Positions 61,630 through 64,000 of a DNA stretch of 64,000 bases are shown one piece after another (position 1 is the first letter of the stretch; the number at the start of each line of letters is the position of its first letter). The DNA comes from Paenibacillus sp. HB172176 (GTDB lineage: Bacteria > Bacillota > Bacilli > Paenibacillales > Paenibacillaceae): the NCBI RefSeq assembly GCF_011947265.1, contig NZ_JAATHD010000022.1, positions 1 through 64,000 of the forward strand, written 5' to 3'. The notes beneath the pieces are model-generated. The model saw only the letters and a list, made by a program, of their open reading frames with translations, ran no database searches and was not told where the DNA came from. The position numbers were made by a program, and so were the translations under genes.

Positions 61630-62661
61630 ATGGAATATGGGAACAAGAACGTATTTAGCGGCGGCAACGGACAGTTTGCCATCGAAGCGCAGGGGCTCGT
61701 CAAGGTGTTCGGCGAGAACCGGGCGGTTGACGGCGTTGATTTGAAAGTGAAGGCAGGATCGATCTATGGGGTGCTGGGTCCGAACGGAGCGGGGAAGACG
61801 ACAACCATCAGCATGCTCGCGACGCTGTTGCGCCCTGACGCGGGCTCGGCACGAATCTTTGGACATGATGTGGTGAAGGAATCCCAGATTGTTCGTCAGT
61901 TGATCGGAGTAACCGGACAGTACGCATCGGTCGACGAATCGCTCAGCGCATTGGAAAATTTGGTTATCTTCTCGAGACTTCTTGGACTGGGCAGGGCGGA
62001 GGCCAAGAAGAAAGCATGGGATTTGCTTGAGGAATTCGGGTTAACGGAAGCGGCCAAGCGTCCGCTGAAGAATTTCTCTGGAGGCATGCGACGCAGATTG
62101 GATCTTGCTGCAAGCTTGATCGCGCAGCCGCCGCTCATTTTCCTGGATGAACCGACGACGGGACTTGATCCGAGAACGCGCGCGCAAATGTGGGACACCA
62201 TCAGAAGGCTGGTCAGAACGGGATCGACGGTTCTGCTGACCACGCAATATCTCGACGAAGCCGATCAATTGGCGGATCGAATCGCGGTTATCGATCGCGG
62301 CAAGGTCGTTGCGGAAGGAACGGGCGACGATCTGAAAGCTTCGGTCGGAACCTCCTCGCTGCATATGAAAGTCGCGGATTCGTCATTCATTCAAGAAACT
62401 CGGCAAATTGTCGAGAAGGTGCTCGGCATCAAATCGAGCGTTTCTCCGGAAGCGGGCACGATTACAGCTCCCATGGCCGACGCCGATCTGGTAACCGATC
62501 TGTTGATTGCGCTTCGCGAGAAGGGAATCCGTTTGTCGGAGATGAGCGTGCAGAAGCCGACGCTTGACGAAGTGTTCTTGACGATTACGGGGAAAGGCGT
62601 AGAGGACGACATGAGCAAGGAATATCAGAATTCGAGCCTGAAGGAGGCGGCAAGAGCATGA
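61630..62661 (+). CDS. ABC transporter ATP-binding protein, DrrA-like
   Basis: A 343-residue ABC ATPase of the daunorubicin-resistance (DrrA) family. Motifs are Walker A GPNGAGKTT, signature FSGGMRRRLDLA, Walker B LIFLDEPTTGLDP and the switch His region LLTTQYLDEADQLAD. The C-terminal extension (EKGIRLSEMSVQKPTLDEVFLTITG) is characteristic of DrrA-type proteins. ATG 61630 is preferred to 61624, because GGAGG at 61617-61621 lies 8 bases before the former. It pairs with the downstream permease through an ATGA overlap. Confidence 0.93.
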   Translation: MEYGNKNVFSGGNGQFAIEAQGLVKVFGENRAVDGVDLKVKAGSIYGVLGPNGAGKTTTISMLATLLRPDAGSARIFGHDVVKESQIVRQLIGVTGQYASVDESLSALENLVIFSRLLGLGRAEAKKKAWDLLEEFGLTEAAKRPLKNFSGGMRRRLDLAASLIAQPPLIFLDEPTTGLDPRTRAQMWDTIRRLVRTGSTVLLTTQYLDEADQLADRIAVIDRGKVVAEGTGDDLKASVGTSSLHMKVADSSFIQETRQIVEKVLGIKSSVSPEAGTITAPMADADLVTDLLIALREKGIRLSEMSVQKPTLDEVFLTITGKGVEDDMSKEYQNSSLKEAARA

Positions 62662-63488
62662 GTACGAATCAATCGACTGTTTCATCGATCAAACCGGGCT
62701 TTGATCGTCAATTGAAAAATCGCACAAGCATTAAACAAACGATAAAAAACTCTCTCACAATGGCATACCGGGGCCTTCTGAAAATTAAGCGAACGCCGGA
62801 GCAGTTGTTCGATGTGACGCTTCAGCCGATTATTTTCACATTGATGTTCACGTATATATTCGGCGGAGCGATTTCGGGTGATGTCGCCAGTTATCTGCCC
62901 GTCATCATTCCGGGCATTCTCGTGCAGACCGTCATTACGACCTCCATCGTGACCGGCACGCAACTGCGGGAGGATATGGACAAAGGCGTGTTCGACCGCT
63001 TCAAGTCGCTGCCCATCGCTCGCATCGCTCCGCTTGCCGGAGCCTTGCTGGCCGATACGATCCGGTACACCATTGCGACGGTGCTTACCTTCTCCATGGG
63101 CTATATTATGGGTTATCGTCCAGACGGCGGTCTGGAGCATGTCGCCCTCGCTGCGCTGCTCGTTATTTTCTGCGCCTGGTCGATCAGCTGGATATTCGCT
63201 TTCTTCGGCGTCATCGCTCGAACGGCTTCGAGCGTGCAGGGCATATCCATGCTGATTCTGTTCCCGCTTACCTTCCTGTCGAACGCTTTCGTGCCTGTAG
63301 ACACGATGCCGAATTGGCTGCAATGGTTCGTTAAGATTAATCCGATTTCGCATCTCGTGACGGCCGTCAGAGATCTGGCCAATAACGGAACGGCTGGCTC
63401 TGATCTTGTAATCGCGCTTCTCGGCGCTGTCGTCATTGTCGCCGTCTTCGCTCCAATAACGGTTCGCGCTTATATGCGGAAGACGTAA
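62658..63488 (+). CDS. ABC-2 type transporter permease, DrrB-like
   Basis: A 276-residue ABC-2 permease with six helices. The family signatures QPIIFTLMFTYIFGGAI, IIPGILVQTVITTSI, DRFKSLPIARIAPL and FPLTFLSNAFVPVDTMPNWLQWF are clear. It forms an exporter with the preceding ATPase; DrrAB-like pumps export hydrophobic antibiotics or lipids. The gene overlaps its partner by ATGA and is followed by a terminator. Confidence 0.93.
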   Translation: MSTNQSTVSSIKPGFDRQLKNRTSIKQTIKNSLTMAYRGLLKIKRTPEQLFDVTLQPIIFTLMFTYIFGGAISGDVASYLPVIIPGILVQTVITTSIVTGTQLREDMDKGVFDRFKSLPIARIAPLAGALLADTIRYTIATVLTFSMGYIMGYRPDGGLEHVALAALLVIFCAWSISWIFAFFGVIARTASSVQGISMLILFPLTFLSNAFVPVDTMPNWLQWFVKINPISHLVTAVRDLANNGTAGSDLVIALLGAVVIVAVFAPITVRAYMRKT

Positions 63489-63534
63489 TAATGTTTTAAA
63501 GTAATTAAGCTTGCTCGCAAAGCCGATAAAGTCG

Positions 63535-63567
63535 AAGAGACTGCCGACAGGCAGTCTCTTTGCTTTT
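63535..63567 (+). terminator. Terminator between the ABC exporter and the cupredoxin gene
   Basis: AAGAGACTGCC (63535-63545) pairs perfectly with GGCAGTCTCTT (63550-63560) around GACA, followed by TGCTTTT. The stem could also serve the convergent gene. Confidence 0.88.
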
Positions 63568-63575
63568 ACAAAACC

Positions 63576-64000
63576 TTATGAAACGGTAATCGTTCCGGTC
63601 ATATTATCATGTCCGGCGCCGCATTGGATGGAGCAGTTGAAATCGTAAGTTCCTGCTTTATCGACGGTGAATGTTGCTGTTTGACCGTTCGTTAGGTTAA
63701 CATTCAGATCCGGGATTTCAAGTCCATGATTGCCGACGGTATTATTCAAAGTTAATTTCACCGTGTCTCCCACATGGAGCTGAATATCATTCGGCGTGAA
63801 TTCGAAGTTTTTGGCATCTACCGTAATTTCCTTCGTCTCTCCTCCCGCTGCAGGCGCGCTTGCTTCCGGCGACGGCTGGTTAGTGGCGGTGTTCGTCGTA
63901 TTGTTGCCGTTTTTGTTGTTATTATTATTGTTGCCGCATGCGCTCAAGACGACCATTAATGACAACGCGCAGCATACATAAACGAATATTTTTTTTCTTA
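63576..64000 (-). CDS. Cupredoxin lipoprotein with CuA-type site (5' end cut by window)
   Basis: At least 140 residues are visible. Reading the minus strand to the window edge gives KKIFVYVCCALSLMVVLSACG, a signal peptide ending in the lipobox LSAC, so the true start lies just outside the window and the TTG at 63965 is not it. A low-complexity Asn/Thr linker precedes a cupredoxin domain. Copper ligands are a His in NHGLEI and the CuA pattern C-x3-C-x3-H-x2-M in CSIQCGAGHDNM, as in cytochrome c oxidase subunit II. No oxidase helices are present, so it is a membrane-tethered electron carrier, copper chaperone or storage protein. Confidence 0.82.
   Translation of the reverse strand, partial: RKKIFVYVCCALSLMVVLSACGNNNNNNKNGNNTTNTATNQPSPEASAPAAGGETKEITVDAKNFEFTPNDIQLHVGDTVKLTLNNTVGNHGLEIPDLNVNLTNGQTATFTVDKAGTYDFNCSIQCGAGHDNMTGTITVS

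Noticed and set aside
1..64000. rRNA and tRNA genes, or an intact prophage
   Set aside because: No rRNA or tRNA-like sequence was recognised, and apart from the integrase fragment no phage structural or replication genes are present.

Overview
The window looks like chromosomal DNA of a spore-forming member of the Paenibacillaceae (Paenibacillus/Cohnella type). The evidence is a four-gene ger nutrient-germinant operon, an S-layer-homology surface protein, an LplB/YtcP/lipoprotein sugar ABC operon behind a membrane-bound AraC-type regulator, many Gfo/Idh/MocA dehydrogenases, a T-box tyrS leader and strong AGGAGG-type ribosome binding sites. This is inference from gene content; no rRNA or tRNA gene is present to anchor it.

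Layout. 1-3.3 kb is a decayed island: an integrase C-terminus, an Rpn-type nuclease with an internal deletion and stop codon, and a superfamily 1 helicase/nuclease that has lost its second helicase domain. 3.4-8.9 kb is a two-component system followed by an RND exporter. 9.1-12.0 kb holds a c-di-GMP-I riboswitch with a terminator, a 7-codon leader ORF, a FapA/DUF342 protein and an HD-GYP c-di-GMP phosphodiesterase, which suggests feedback on the second messenger. 12.1 kb is a haem O synthase. 13.2-20.2 kb is a catabolic cluster: a solute-binding-like protein with no signal peptide, an IclR regulator, a Gfo/Idh dehydrogenase, two tandem class III CoA-transferases, a lactonase-type amidohydrolase and a MaoC hydratase. 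20.3-22.5 kb has a YdeI-like gene and a nuclease/winged-helix gene lying between two copies of a roughly 190-base intergenic repeat. 22.5-24.8 kb is a TetR/MFS drug efflux pair. 24.9-27.4 kb is gdhA with a divergent GltC-like regulator.

28.7-32.8 kb is the germinant receptor operon (A, C, D, B order). 32.7-34.1 kb is a TetR repressor and a peroxiredoxin-like gene, each preceded by the same 19-base palindromic operator. 34.3-40.6 kb is a tightly overlapping six-gene operon: KAS III-like condensing enzyme, ATP-grasp ligase, OleD-like NAD(P) dehydrogenase, metallo-beta-lactamase hydrolase, F390-synthetase-like adenylating enzyme and SDR. It has the logic of a small fatty-acyl natural product pathway and is the best candidate for an undescribed system here. 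40.7-45.8 kb encodes two large exported proteins. 46.0-46.2 kb is a four-unit inverted repeat array. 46.2-55.5 kb is carbohydrate metabolism and transport with AraC regulators and cre-like sites. 55.6-63.5 kb carries a chemoreceptor, T-box-controlled tyrS, a Na+/H+ antiporter and a DrrAB-like exporter. The right edge cuts a CuA-site cupredoxin lipoprotein.

Functions are assigned from motifs and family memory only; no database search was possible.
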